From assembly GCA_004557185.1 (NCBI GenBank), contig SFEP01000014.1:1-47932 (forward strand): DNA of 47,932 bases, written 5' to 3'. Shown one piece after another: positions 33,688-42,391 of this stretch. The notes below the pieces were generated by a model. That model saw only the letters and a program-made list of their open reading frames with translations. It ran no database searches and was not told the DNA's origin. This DNA is from Bacteroidales bacterium. GTDB lineage: Bacteria; Bacteroidota; Bacteroidia; Bacteroidales; Bacteroidaceae. How positions within the stretch are numbered: the stretch's first letter is position 1; every line of letters begins with the position of its first letter. Made by a program: the position numbers and the translations under genes.

Positions 33688-35388
33688 ATGCAAACGTCCA
33701 AACTCTTTCTCTTCGGTGGACTGCTCGCCACAGCACTTACCTGCTCGCTGCAATCGTGCAGCGACGACGACGTGGCTTACACGACACCCACTCTCAGCGA
33801 CGACATCAAGACCAGGGGCGTGACCGTGGAAATCAACAACGCCGTGGTCAACATACCCGTGAACTGCTCTGGCACATGGACGGCCGTGCTCGACCCCCAC
33901 TGCGACTGGGCCACGCTCAACGTTCGCGAAACAGAATTTACGGGCAACAAGGTGCTGCAGCTTGCCATCGACGACAACAACACGGGCGCCGACCGCAAAA
34001 CGACGCTCTACGTGGCCGATGCTGAAGGCGAAATTACCGAAATTCCCGTAACGCAGACCACCTTCTACAAGGGCGAGGCGCTGAACAACGGCAACGGGCA
34101 GTGGTTCCAAGCCAACGGTCTGGGATACGGCATGAACTACCAGTACGTGCTCGACCCCACGTACAACCGCGACGGCCAGTCGTTCGACCCGACCGCCATG
34201 AAGATGAAGGACCCCATCTTCAACATTGCTACCATCGAGAGCCTGCAGAATGCCACCACGCCCAAGATTCGCAACGGCTACTTGGAAGTGCCCTTGGAAA
34301 TTGCAAGTCTGAAGGACGAGATGATTGACTCCACACTCTGCCAGAACAAGTCACTCGACGTGACGCTCACGCTGGGTTGCTCGTTCGGCTTCATCGAGTT
34401 TGAAGCACACGGTGCCTACAACTCCAGCAAGATTGACACGCGTGCCAACATCAACTACAACATCAACCGCAACGCACCGGCCTACAACGTGACCGTGTCG
34501 CCGGCCACCATCAAGCAGTATGCACAGGTAAGCGCTCAGGATGAGGCTGCCAACATGGACTTTGAGAAACTGGAAAAGGAAGAAGCCAAAATTGAGAAAA
34601 CGATTCAGACCTTCTACCGCCGCAACAAAAAGGAGGAACTCACACCCCAGCAGCAGAAGGTGATAGACGGCATGTACGAACGTCTGGACCGTCCGACCTA
34701 CGGCGGCGTCTTCTCCGAACCGTTTGCTTCGTCGCACTTCCGTCTCGAAAAGGCTATCCTTGAGGGCGACGCTGCCGACAACGAAAATCTGACGAACGAA
34801 ACGGCCAATAAGATACTCAACCAGATTGACGGTGACTGGGGACCCTTCTACATCTCGGGCGGCGACTTTGGCGGTAGCCTCAACCTCATTGCCCTCATCG
34901 ACACCGTTTACCTGAAAGGTGAGGAGACCATGAACGCCAACGTTAGCGCAGAAATCGGCGGTTTCTTCAACTTGGAAGGCGAATTGGAATTCTCGTCGGC
35001 CGGTGAGGAGATTTTCCGCAACAGCAACATTCAGATGGCTATCTACGGCGGCGACGCCAACAAGACGCAGACGGCCATCTCGGCCCTGCTACAGAGCCCG
35101 GAAGCCACCAACCGCTCAAAAATGCAGGAAATTCTGAACGACTGGGTAGACAGCCTGAAAGGACGCACAGACGACGGCATTCCGAGCAAGGCCTCGCCCA
35201 TCCGTTACTTCGTGTCGCCCGTGTGGACGCTCTTCATCGAACCCGAAGTAGCCGACTATGCCAGACGTTGGTTCATCGAAAAATACACCAGCCGTGGCAT
35301 TAAAATTTATCTCGGCATCATGGAGAATGGTAATGACACGAAGGTAGAACAGATTGTAGACGACGAACAGCGCCAGCAACTGAAATAA
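33688..35388 (+). CDS. MACPF-domain surface lipoprotein 1
   Basis: The 566-residue lipoprotein has its lipidated Cys at residue 24 (LQSCSDDD) and the acidic surface-export signal. An N-terminal BACON-like beta domain (about 35-125) is followed by a MACPF-like region whose hallmark is GPFYISGGDFGGSLNLI at residues 385-401; this replaces the usual YGTHxxxxxxLGG form but keeps the GG turn and the following strand. MACPF proteins oligomerise and insert beta-hairpins in membranes; Bacteroides members act as antibacterial toxins. A charged helical region (residues 285-325, KLEKEEAKIEKTIQTFYRR) may be a membrane-inserting or regulatory hairpin. It is the first gene of the eight-gene operon. Confidence 0.85.
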   Translation: MQTSKLFLFGGLLATALTCSLQSCSDDDVAYTTPTLSDDIKTRGVTVEINNAVVNIPVNCSGTWTAVLDPHCDWATLNVRETEFTGNKVLQLAIDDNNTGADRKTTLYVADAEGEITEIPVTQTTFYKGEALNNGNGQWFQANGLGYGMNYQYVLDPTYNRDGQSFDPTAMKMKDPIFNIATIESLQNATTPKIRNGYLEVPLEIASLKDEMIDSTLCQNKSLDVTLTLGCSFGFIEFEAHGAYNSSKIDTRANINYNINRNAPAYNVTVSPATIKQYAQVSAQDEAANMDFEKLEKEEAKIEKTIQTFYRRNKKEELTPQQQKVIDGMYERLDRPTYGGVFSEPFASSHFRLEKAILEGDAADNENLTNETANKILNQIDGDWGPFYISGGDFGGSLNLIALIDTVYLKGEETMNANVSAEIGGFFNLEGELEFSSAGEEIFRNSNIQMAIYGGDANKTQTAISALLQSPEATNRSKMQEILNDWVDSLKGRTDDGIPSKASPIRYFVSPVWTLFIEPEVADYARRWFIEKYTSRGIKIYLGIMENGNDTKVEQIVDDEQRQQLK

Positions 35389-35435
35389 AGTGCCCTCGCC
35401 GGTTTCAACGAGTAAGCCATAACCCACCCCGTGGC

Positions 35436-35467
35436 GCGCGGCAGGCCCTGCACAGTGCCTGCCGCGC
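35436..35467 (+). other. Hairpin in the long gap after the first operon gene
   Basis: GCGCGGCAGG (35436-35445) pairs with CCTGCCGCGC (35458-35467) across a 12-base loop. No T run follows. In the 196-base gap between operon genes 1 and 2, it could slow RNA polymerase or protect the upstream message. Confidence 0.55.
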
Positions 35468-35584
35468 CGCCCAAGTGGGAGACTTGCAAACCCTGTTTCA
35501 GGAAAAAGGACGCACGGGCACGAAGCATGCCCCACTCCCCCCTCACGATGCCTTTTCACACTCACCCCAAACACAGCCCGACTC

Positions 35585-38041
35585 ATGCGTCGCATTCTGA
35601 CCTATCTCAGCATTATCGGCCTACTCGCTGCCTGCTCCGACAACGAGATGCACGACTACGCCGCGTGGCAAGCCACCTACGACGACGGCAGCCTCAGCCT
35701 CAGCGTGCCGCGTGAGGCAGGCTACCAGCGGGCCACCATCAGAGTGCAAGGCGCTCCCGAGGGGCGGGCCGTAACAGTGGTATGCCACGACGAATGGCTC
35801 ACCCTCTACACCGACACCCTGCCCGCCGACGGCATTGTCACCATGCTGGTGCAACGCAACGACGACGACGCGGCACGCACAGCCACCCTCTACGTGGTGC
35901 CGGGCGATGAGCAGCAGGCCGTGAGGCTGAGTCTCACGCAGCGCTCCACGGCCGACGACGACGGCAACGGCGCCGACCCGCGCGACTGCCTCTACCTGGG
36001 CTACGGTTACGACATTTACCAACAACTGGACAACCCGATGTCGGTGCGCACCTTGGAGCCCGTGCTCGACTACGACAAACTCGTGGCACTGGGGAAATCG
36101 CACACCTATGAAACGGTGCACGAGTGTCGCCTGTCGCAAACCACAATGCAATACTACAACGCAAGTTCGCTGGCGGAGTTCAGCACCAAACTGACTTCCT
36201 CGTCGAGCAAAACGAACCTTTGCCTGCAAGGCAGCCAGCGCGACTGCGACATTGCTGCCACCTCATGCTCCGGGTATGCCTACGACTCGCAGAACTATGG
36301 CTACGGTGCCATGATCAAGGCCGTGGCGGCACGCGTCATCGACGCCGGCGCGCTGCACGACCTGCGACAAGAGGGGCTGCTGCCTTTCTCCGATGGATTT
36401 CAGAAGGCTTACCGCGAAGCCAAGTCGCTCACGGGAAAGGCCCGCGCCGATGCCGTGACGAAAATCCTGCTCAAGTACGGCACGCACGTGGTGGTGCAAA
36501 CCGACCTGGGAGGCCGGTTGAGCTACACCTTCACGATGAACAAGAGCGAGCAAATCTACACGAACAAGGAGATGCAGCAGGAGGTGGACTACACGATGGG
36601 ACGCCTCTCGGACAAAGAGCGCGACAATAAACTGCAACTGGAAACGACGTCGGAAAAGAACAACGGCATGGCCCTGCGCGTGACGGGTGGTGACCCCGTG
36701 TGGAACGAGACCATCAGAAGCGACATCAAGGGACTGGGACGCACGTCGCAGATTCCGCCCGACCACATCATGTCGTGGCTGGCCAGCATCACTTACGAGG
36801 AGAACCCCGGACGAAGCAACAAACTGGGCGTGGTGCACTTCGAACTGGAGCCGCTGTGGAACCTGGTGGACGAGTCGATGCGCGTGGACTTTATCAACGC
36901 CACGCTGCAACTCATGCAGCGCAGCGACTGCCAGCTGTCGGACCGCTTTCTGGGCACCGACCTCTACCGTATCGACTTGGACAGACTGGGCCTCACGGAC
37001 TTCAACGGCGTAGACGACACGAAGTCGCTCGCCCGATTGCTCTACATCAAGAGCGACAATACCTCGACGCCCGTGCTCGAAGTGTGCAACGAATATGTGC
37101 CGCACATCCGAACCGACCAGCGCGTCACCGTGGTCTATCCCATTTTCAAAGGAAACATCAAGATGAACCGCGGCATCTTTCTGGGCGACGGTTCACACAA
37201 ACCCGCCATTGTGGGTTTCTCAGAGGGAAACTGCCTCGTCACACCCATCGACACGCTGCTGCCAGGGCACGTTATCAGTACCCTCTACTACATCAACGGC
37301 AACCTTTACACCTCGCCCAATGGCATCAATATCAGTGCGCCGGCCGACGGCCGCTGCACCGTGGCCGACGACGAACTCATCTTCAACCTCATGGATGAGC
37401 TGACATCGCACCGCCACGCCGTGGTGAAAATAGGTTCGGCCTTCTGGACGCGCCACGACATGGACCACTCGATGCGCTTCACCTTCTACCCCAACGACGA
37501 CAACGAGGATGACATACGCGAAACCTTCCACAACAACGTGCTCTTCACGCGCTTCCAAGCCGAAGTGGGCTACTGGTTCAACCAGCAGAACAAGTGGTGC
37601 TACGGCTACGCTCCCGTCACCTCCCTCAGCACCCAGCCCAACACGCTGTGGTACTTGCCCACCCCCAACCAAGTGAAGCAACTCTATGCCTACATCGGTT
37701 TCAACCCGAAAGCCCTCTACCGCGGACAGTGCTCGGGCTTCAACGCAGCGTTCAACGGCTACGTGGGCACGCAGGACATCCTGAACGGCAACGCCTCCTT
37801 CCCCGCCTCCGGCACCATGCAGCAGCACGAACAAGGCAGGCTGAACGTCATCAGTTCGAAGAGCACGAAGGACATGGCCGATGCCTGTCTGCTCGTGCTG
37901 GACGACCATTACACGCTCCGCGAAATCAACGACCAGACGGCCAACAAATACTGGCGACTGAACTACTACCCCGTTCGCTTGTGCCGCGGCGCATTCTACA
38001 ACTATCCTACGCTCGAAACCATACAGAAGCACACACGCTGA
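35585..38041 (+). CDS. MACPF-domain surface lipoprotein 2 with C-terminal FISUMP-like domain
   Basis: The 818-residue lipoprotein has its lipobox at Cys17 (GLLAACSDN). A short BACON-like domain (about 35-120) precedes a MACPF domain with the signature KYGTHVVVQTDLGGRLSY at residues 297-314. After the MACPF comes a beta-rich domain shared with the third MACPF protein. The extra C-terminal region, from about residue 600, resembles the fibrobacter major paralogous (FISUMP) or fimbrillin-like fold: VKIGSAFWTRHDMDHSM, LWYLPTPNQVKQLYAYIG and the final WRLNYYPVRLCRG. The C-terminus may be an adhesion or target-binding module. It is the largest protein of the operon. Confidence 0.87.
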   Translation: MRRILTYLSIIGLLAACSDNEMHDYAAWQATYDDGSLSLSVPREAGYQRATIRVQGAPEGRAVTVVCHDEWLTLYTDTLPADGIVTMLVQRNDDDAARTATLYVVPGDEQQAVRLSLTQRSTADDDGNGADPRDCLYLGYGYDIYQQLDNPMSVRTLEPVLDYDKLVALGKSHTYETVHECRLSQTTMQYYNASSLAEFSTKLTSSSSKTNLCLQGSQRDCDIAATSCSGYAYDSQNYGYGAMIKAVAARVIDAGALHDLRQEGLLPFSDGFQKAYREAKSLTGKARADAVTKILLKYGTHVVVQTDLGGRLSYTFTMNKSEQIYTNKEMQQEVDYTMGRLSDKERDNKLQLETTSEKNNGMALRVTGGDPVWNETIRSDIKGLGRTSQIPPDHIMSWLASITYEENPGRSNKLGVVHFELEPLWNLVDESMRVDFINATLQLMQRSDCQLSDRFLGTDLYRIDLDRLGLTDFNGVDDTKSLARLLYIKSDNTSTPVLEVCNEYVPHIRTDQRVTVVYPIFKGNIKMNRGIFLGDGSHKPAIVGFSEGNCLVTPIDTLLPGHVISTLYYINGNLYTSPNGINISAPADGRCTVADDELIFNLMDELTSHRHAVVKIGSAFWTRHDMDHSMRFTFYPNDDNEDDIRETFHNNVLFTRFQAEVGYWFNQQNKWCYGYAPVTSLSTQPNTLWYLPTPNQVKQLYAYIGFNPKALYRGQCSGFNAAFNGYVGTQDILNGNASFPASGTMQQHEQGRLNVISSKSTKDMADACLLVLDDHYTLREINDQTANKYWRLNYYPVRLCRGAFYNYPTLETIQKHTR

Positions 38042-38081
38042 AACGGCTGCATGCCTCTGGCATCATATCCTTTCGTACATC

Positions 38082-39332
38082 ATGAAACTTCTACGCTCCC
38101 TCACATACCGCCTCGTCCTGCCGCTGGCAGCCGCCTGCATGCTCAGTCTAAGCCATGCCTGCAGCGACGACGACAATGCCCCCACACCCTCTGGCAAGGA
38201 GGACTCGGGCTTCGACGACATACCCGCCTCCGAACGCCTTGCGCTGCAGCAATACAGTGCCACGCGCTCCATCATGCAGCGCCTCACGGGGCTGAAGCAG
38301 TTTGACTCCGACTTCGACAGCCACACCTACGCACCTCACTGCGGCGACACGCTCGACGTAAGCCAGCCCGGCGTACAGTCGGTGCTGAGCGAAACGCCTG
38401 CACGCGCCGAGCAATACTTCAAAGTCCTCGTGGGCGACACCACGCTGCTCATCCCCACGCCCGACGGCTTCACCCTCACGCTCACCGGCATGCAGCTGTG
38501 GAAGGAGAGCGACAAGCGCTACGACCTGGGCACGCTCACCTATCACCGCGACGACGGCAAGGCACGCTGCGGCTACATTGAGGTGGACATTCCCCTCATT
38601 CCCGGCCTGCAACGCATCGACCTGCTGCCCGAGGCGGCATGGCCGAACAATGCGAAGGACATCTCGGCCTATAAGGTGGGCATGCTGCTCAGCCTCACCT
38701 CGACGGGTGGCAGCGTGGAGCGCTCGGGCAGCCACTCGTGCTCCTACACCCGCTACACTGGCCACCCCGCGGGCTACTACCTCTGCGTGCGCTCCTGCAC
38801 CAGCGGCGCCTCGCCCGGCCTGCTCGTACACTTTGAGTATAAGGACGGCGGCGCCCACAACCTGGACGACGACGACGACGGCTGCTGGTACCCGCTCAGC
38901 CCCGGCACGGTGCAGGACTTCATGGACTACGTCAACTTCATGCAGACCAAGCAGCAGCTGAAAAAGAACCTGACGAAGGTGACCATAGGCAACAGCATTT
39001 TCCCTGGCACTTTCTATAAGACGGGTGTTATCTGCGACGGCTCGCGGGAGCATCTCTTCGTCATCGACTCCGACTTCGGCGCCTACCGCGTGGTGCCGGC
39101 CTACTATTGGCGCGAATGCACCTACGTGAAAGGTCCCAGGAAGTCGCTCATAGGCGAGGGCTTCAGCCAAGGCTTCCTGCGCTACACGGCCAACAGCGAA
39201 TGGGACAACCTGGTGAAGAACCGCGATGTGTACACCATGAACGTCATCTACTTCTACAGCCAGCCCATCGATGGCGCCGTCATCAAGTACAACCCCTCGG
39301 AGGACGTGCCCGAGGACGACCCCTTCATCTGA
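38082..39332 (+). CDS. Surface lipoprotein with domain shared with the 44655 product
   Basis: The 416-residue lipoprotein has Cys27 in SHACSDDD. A domain around residues 60-260 is related by eye to the first part of the 738-residue operon protein: GTLTYHR then GYIEVDIPLIPGLQRIDLLP (about 150-184) aligns with GTIAYRQ then GSIEFQVPALPLSRLDFIPV there, followed in both by a short Cys-containing YYLCVRSC/YWICARPA strand. A run of acidic residues (DDDDDG, about 264-269) could bind a cation. No known family was recognised. The gene is 40 bases after MACPF 2 and 43 before MACPF 3. Confidence 0.75.
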   Translation: MKLLRSLTYRLVLPLAAACMLSLSHACSDDDNAPTPSGKEDSGFDDIPASERLALQQYSATRSIMQRLTGLKQFDSDFDSHTYAPHCGDTLDVSQPGVQSVLSETPARAEQYFKVLVGDTTLLIPTPDGFTLTLTGMQLWKESDKRYDLGTLTYHRDDGKARCGYIEVDIPLIPGLQRIDLLPEAAWPNNAKDISAYKVGMLLSLTSTGGSVERSGSHSCSYTRYTGHPAGYYLCVRSCTSGASPGLLVHFEYKDGGAHNLDDDDDGCWYPLSPGTVQDFMDYVNFMQTKQQLKKNLTKVTIGNSIFPGTFYKTGVICDGSREHLFVIDSDFGAYRVVPAYYWRECTYVKGPRKSLIGEGFSQGFLRYTANSEWDNLVKNRDVYTMNVIYFYSQPIDGAVIKYNPSEDVPEDDPFI

Positions 39333-39375
39333 GCCCTCCCCACACCACTCCTTATTTATATATAGCACACGCATC

Positions 39376-41136
39376 ATGACCACACGCCACCACATACTGC
39401 TCCGCCTCGCTGCCGCGCTCTTTGCGCTGGCGGCTTTCGGCGCGTGCTCCGACGACCTGACGGAGGAGGTGCAGCTCGTGGCGGAGCCGCAGACGGGCAC
39501 CTTTGAGTGGGTGAAGGCGGCCGACGTGTCAACGCGCACGGCCTTTCTGCGCAACTTCGGCGTGGGCTTCAGTTACGACGCGGTGCACGGCAGCTTCTGC
39601 AACTGGAAGGACATACGCTGCCAAATCATCAACCGCAAGCAACTGGACTGGGTGGAACAACTGACGGGCACACAATACTGGTTTACGAGCACGTTGGAGT
39701 ATGCCTCGCAGAAGTCGGAGTTCCGCTTCAACCAGCGCGACTACGTAGCCGCCATCCAGATTAACACTGCGACCGCCATTGACCTCGGCCTCTACAACCA
39801 CGAAAAGCGTACGCGCCAGGATGTGCTGGAAGACGGCGTGCGCGAACAGTTCTACTACCTCACCGAGGAGCAATACCAGATGGGCGAACAGCGCCTGCAG
39901 GTGGCGCAAATCCTGAGCCGCGTGAGGTACGGCGACTTCGACCTCTTCACCCGCAGTTTCCAGAACGCCATCCAACACCTTGCCGAAGTGGGTTGCAACG
40001 CCTACGCAGTGGACTCCTTCCTCAACGTCTACGGCACGCATGTGGTGACAGATGCAAGGCTCGGAGGCAAACTGCGCATCGAGTTGAGCAACACGCTGTG
40101 GCGCTACAACGACAAGGTGAGCGAAACGGCATGGACCAAGGAACAGCTCTTCTGGGCCTACTCGCACAAGGAGGAGGCGCGGCAGAAAGAGGAATACAAA
40201 TGGATGGAGGACTCGCGCATTAACCTCTCGGCCACGGGCGGCGACCAGAGCATGCTCACGCCACTGCTGGGGCCGGCCAACTTCGAGGGTAAACGCCAAT
40301 TCTCCATTGAGCCCGTGCTGCAATGGGCACGCAGCATCACCTACGACCCCAATGACGAGACGAACTCAAACGCCGAAATGATAGGTATGAGCGTGCGCCC
40401 CATCTGGGACTTCATCGCGGCCATCGACGAGGATGTGGCCGAGGCCGTACACACGGCCGTGATGCAGGAGGTGGACTACCAGCAACGTCTGATTGGCGAG
40501 AAGAACTTCTTCAACGCCCGTTTCCCCGTGCAGCACCCCACGACGTCGTGCCGCTACCGCGGGTCATCGGAGCAGTATGAAAGCGCCCAGTTCGTCTCGT
40601 CCGAGGACACGTTGCTCAGCGTGGGCGTCAACGTGGTGCAGGACGGCAAGGTCATTGCCAACGTGTGCCACGAGTGCATCGACGACCTGTGGTACTGGGT
40701 GGCCTACCCCGTTTACGAGGGCTGCGTGCGCCAAACCAACGGTCTGGCCGTGCGGGACGGCAGTGCGTGGAACGTGCGCTACATCGACGGCCGTGCCACC
40801 CTCACACGGTTGCCCGCCGAAGAGGTGCCGCAAACCGAAACATTCTACATCAACGAGGGCGCGTTGAGCCTCACTCCCGTCGAAGGCTTCGTCTACCGCG
40901 ACTGCCACGTCATGGCACAGGTGGAGCCCGACGGCGGCGTGCAAACGTCGGGCAGCGTGCGCTGCCAGCCCTGTCCCGTGGTGAAGCGCGGCGACCAGTT
41001 CATGATTTCCCCGCTCTACGCCACCACCACGCGCACCTTTGCCGGCTACACATGGAGCGACAAGTGGCACACGTGGTTGCGCAATGCCAACTATACCTAT
41101 ATATATAATCCCTCTGAGATAGACTACGAGCAGTAG
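39376..41136 (+). CDS. MACPF-domain surface lipoprotein 3
   Basis: The 586-residue lipoprotein is read from ATG 39376, because an earlier in-frame start adds a non-signal tail. Lipidated Cys24 (AFGACSDD). The MACPF signature is VYGTHVVTDARLGGKLRI at residues 218-235, with the SITYDPN region further on. The half after the MACPF domain matches the same region of MACPF 2 (YWVAYPVYEGCVRQTNGLAV against VTVVYPIFKGNIKMNRGIFL), so the two are paralogues, but the FISUMP-like C-terminus is absent here. No BACON domain is seen. Probably a pore-forming partner. Confidence 0.87.
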   Translation: MTTRHHILLRLAAALFALAAFGACSDDLTEEVQLVAEPQTGTFEWVKAADVSTRTAFLRNFGVGFSYDAVHGSFCNWKDIRCQIINRKQLDWVEQLTGTQYWFTSTLEYASQKSEFRFNQRDYVAAIQINTATAIDLGLYNHEKRTRQDVLEDGVREQFYYLTEEQYQMGEQRLQVAQILSRVRYGDFDLFTRSFQNAIQHLAEVGCNAYAVDSFLNVYGTHVVTDARLGGKLRIELSNTLWRYNDKVSETAWTKEQLFWAYSHKEEARQKEEYKWMEDSRINLSATGGDQSMLTPLLGPANFEGKRQFSIEPVLQWARSITYDPNDETNSNAEMIGMSVRPIWDFIAAIDEDVAEAVHTAVMQEVDYQQRLIGEKNFFNARFPVQHPTTSCRYRGSSEQYESAQFVSSEDTLLSVGVNVVQDGKVIANVCHECIDDLWYWVAYPVYEGCVRQTNGLAVRDGSAWNVRYIDGRATLTRLPAEEVPQTETFYINEGALSLTPVEGFVYRDCHVMAQVEPDGGVQTSGSVRCQPCPVVKRGDQFMISPLYATTTRTFAGYTWSDKWHTWLRNANYTYIYNPSEIDYEQ

Positions 41137-41237
41137 TCGCAGGGCCGCGCCTCCCCGTTTGCTAAGAAAAGGCGCCTTTCACCCACATCACCCTCCCGTT
41201 GCCTGCACTGAGATGCTGGCGACACAAATCTCACATC

Positions 41238-42344
41238 ATGCACATCACCCGATTTTCCCTGTCGCGCTGTGGACGAAGCCTGCTCTGCGGGCTGGCAGCA
41301 CTCACTCTGGCGGCCTGCAGCGACGACGAGGCTACACAGCCACCCACCCCACAGCAAGCAGCACCCTTGCAGGTGTGCGTAGTCTTCGAACCCGACGAAC
41401 TGGGCGACCAAGGCTACGCCGACAACGTGTTACGCGGCATTGAACAAGTGAACCGCATCGACCCCGCCACGGGCAAGGAGCGTCTCGACATGCGCCTCAT
41501 GTCGCTGCCCACCACTGCCGAGACATCGCGCCAGCTGAACCTTTGGGTCAACGACCGCGCCAACTCCTTCTACCCCGAACAGAACTACGAGCGCCGCCTG
41601 CTGGTGCTCACCCACGTGTCGCTGCTCGAGGGCATCGACTTCTCCACCTTCCCCGAGCAGGACGAACTGCTCCTGCTCGACGCCGACCCCAACCTGGCAC
41701 ACAGCCAGACGCTGCAGGGACTGGGCAAGCGGGTGCACTTCGTCAACATCTCGGCTGCCGACGCCGCCCGCCGCTACTACCGCCAATGCTCGGAGTGGGC
41801 TGACCTGAACGACGAGGACATCTTCCGCAACGTGTGCACCATTCGCTGGTACAAAGGCATTTCCTACCAAGACAGCGTGGACATTGCCATACAGGAGATG
41901 TTCGACGCAGGCGTGGCCGAGGGGCGCATCGATACCATGACCGTGGTGGAGACGGAGGAGGACCTCAAGGAATATGACAACACAAACCTGCGGCAGTTCG
42001 GCTACACCTTCGCCACGTTCATCGACATGCTTCACGAAACGATGAACTTCGGCTCCGTCATCTGCGACATGGGTCGCGCCTCCTCGGGCTTCGACACTTA
42101 CATCTTTGCCCATTCTCCCGAGTTCATCACGCTGCTCATCGATGCCGAGAGCTGCCTGAGCAAGCAGCGCTACGCCGTGCAGCGCCAGTTTGGCCGAGCC
42201 ACAGCCCAGTGGATTTCCCGCTGGCTCGATGCCGAACCACAGAGCATGCCCACGCTGCAATGGCACGGCCGCTGGGACGGCTACTGCACCGACGACATAC
42301 CCTGGACTGGCTCCGAGGATGACGAAACCGACGATGGAGAATAA
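41238..42344 (+). CDS. BMP/PnrA-like binding lipoprotein
   Basis: The 368-residue lipoprotein, from ATG 41238, has Cys27 (LAACSDDE). The mature part begins QVCVVFEPDELGDQGYADNV, which fits the type-1 periplasmic-binding fold of the BMP (basic membrane protein/PnrA) family, whose members bind nucleosides or small ligands for ABC uptake. No ABC permease is nearby. The surface-export signal and the position next to a PBP-peptidase fusion suggest ligand sensing rather than transport. The C-terminus is acidic (SEDDETDDGE). Confidence 0.72.
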   Translation: MHITRFSLSRCGRSLLCGLAALTLAACSDDEATQPPTPQQAAPLQVCVVFEPDELGDQGYADNVLRGIEQVNRIDPATGKERLDMRLMSLPTTAETSRQLNLWVNDRANSFYPEQNYERRLLVLTHVSLLEGIDFSTFPEQDELLLLDADPNLAHSQTLQGLGKRVHFVNISAADAARRYYRQCSEWADLNDEDIFRNVCTIRWYKGISYQDSVDIAIQEMFDAGVAEGRIDTMTVVETEEDLKEYDNTNLRQFGYTFATFIDMLHETMNFGSVICDMGRASSGFDTYIFAHSPEFITLLIDAESCLSKQRYAVQRQFGRATAQWISRWLDAEPQSMPTLQWHGRWDGYCTDDIPWTGSEDDETDDGE

Positions 42345-42391
42345 GTCATTTTTCCTAAGAATCATCACATCACCCCACATCACCCCACCCC

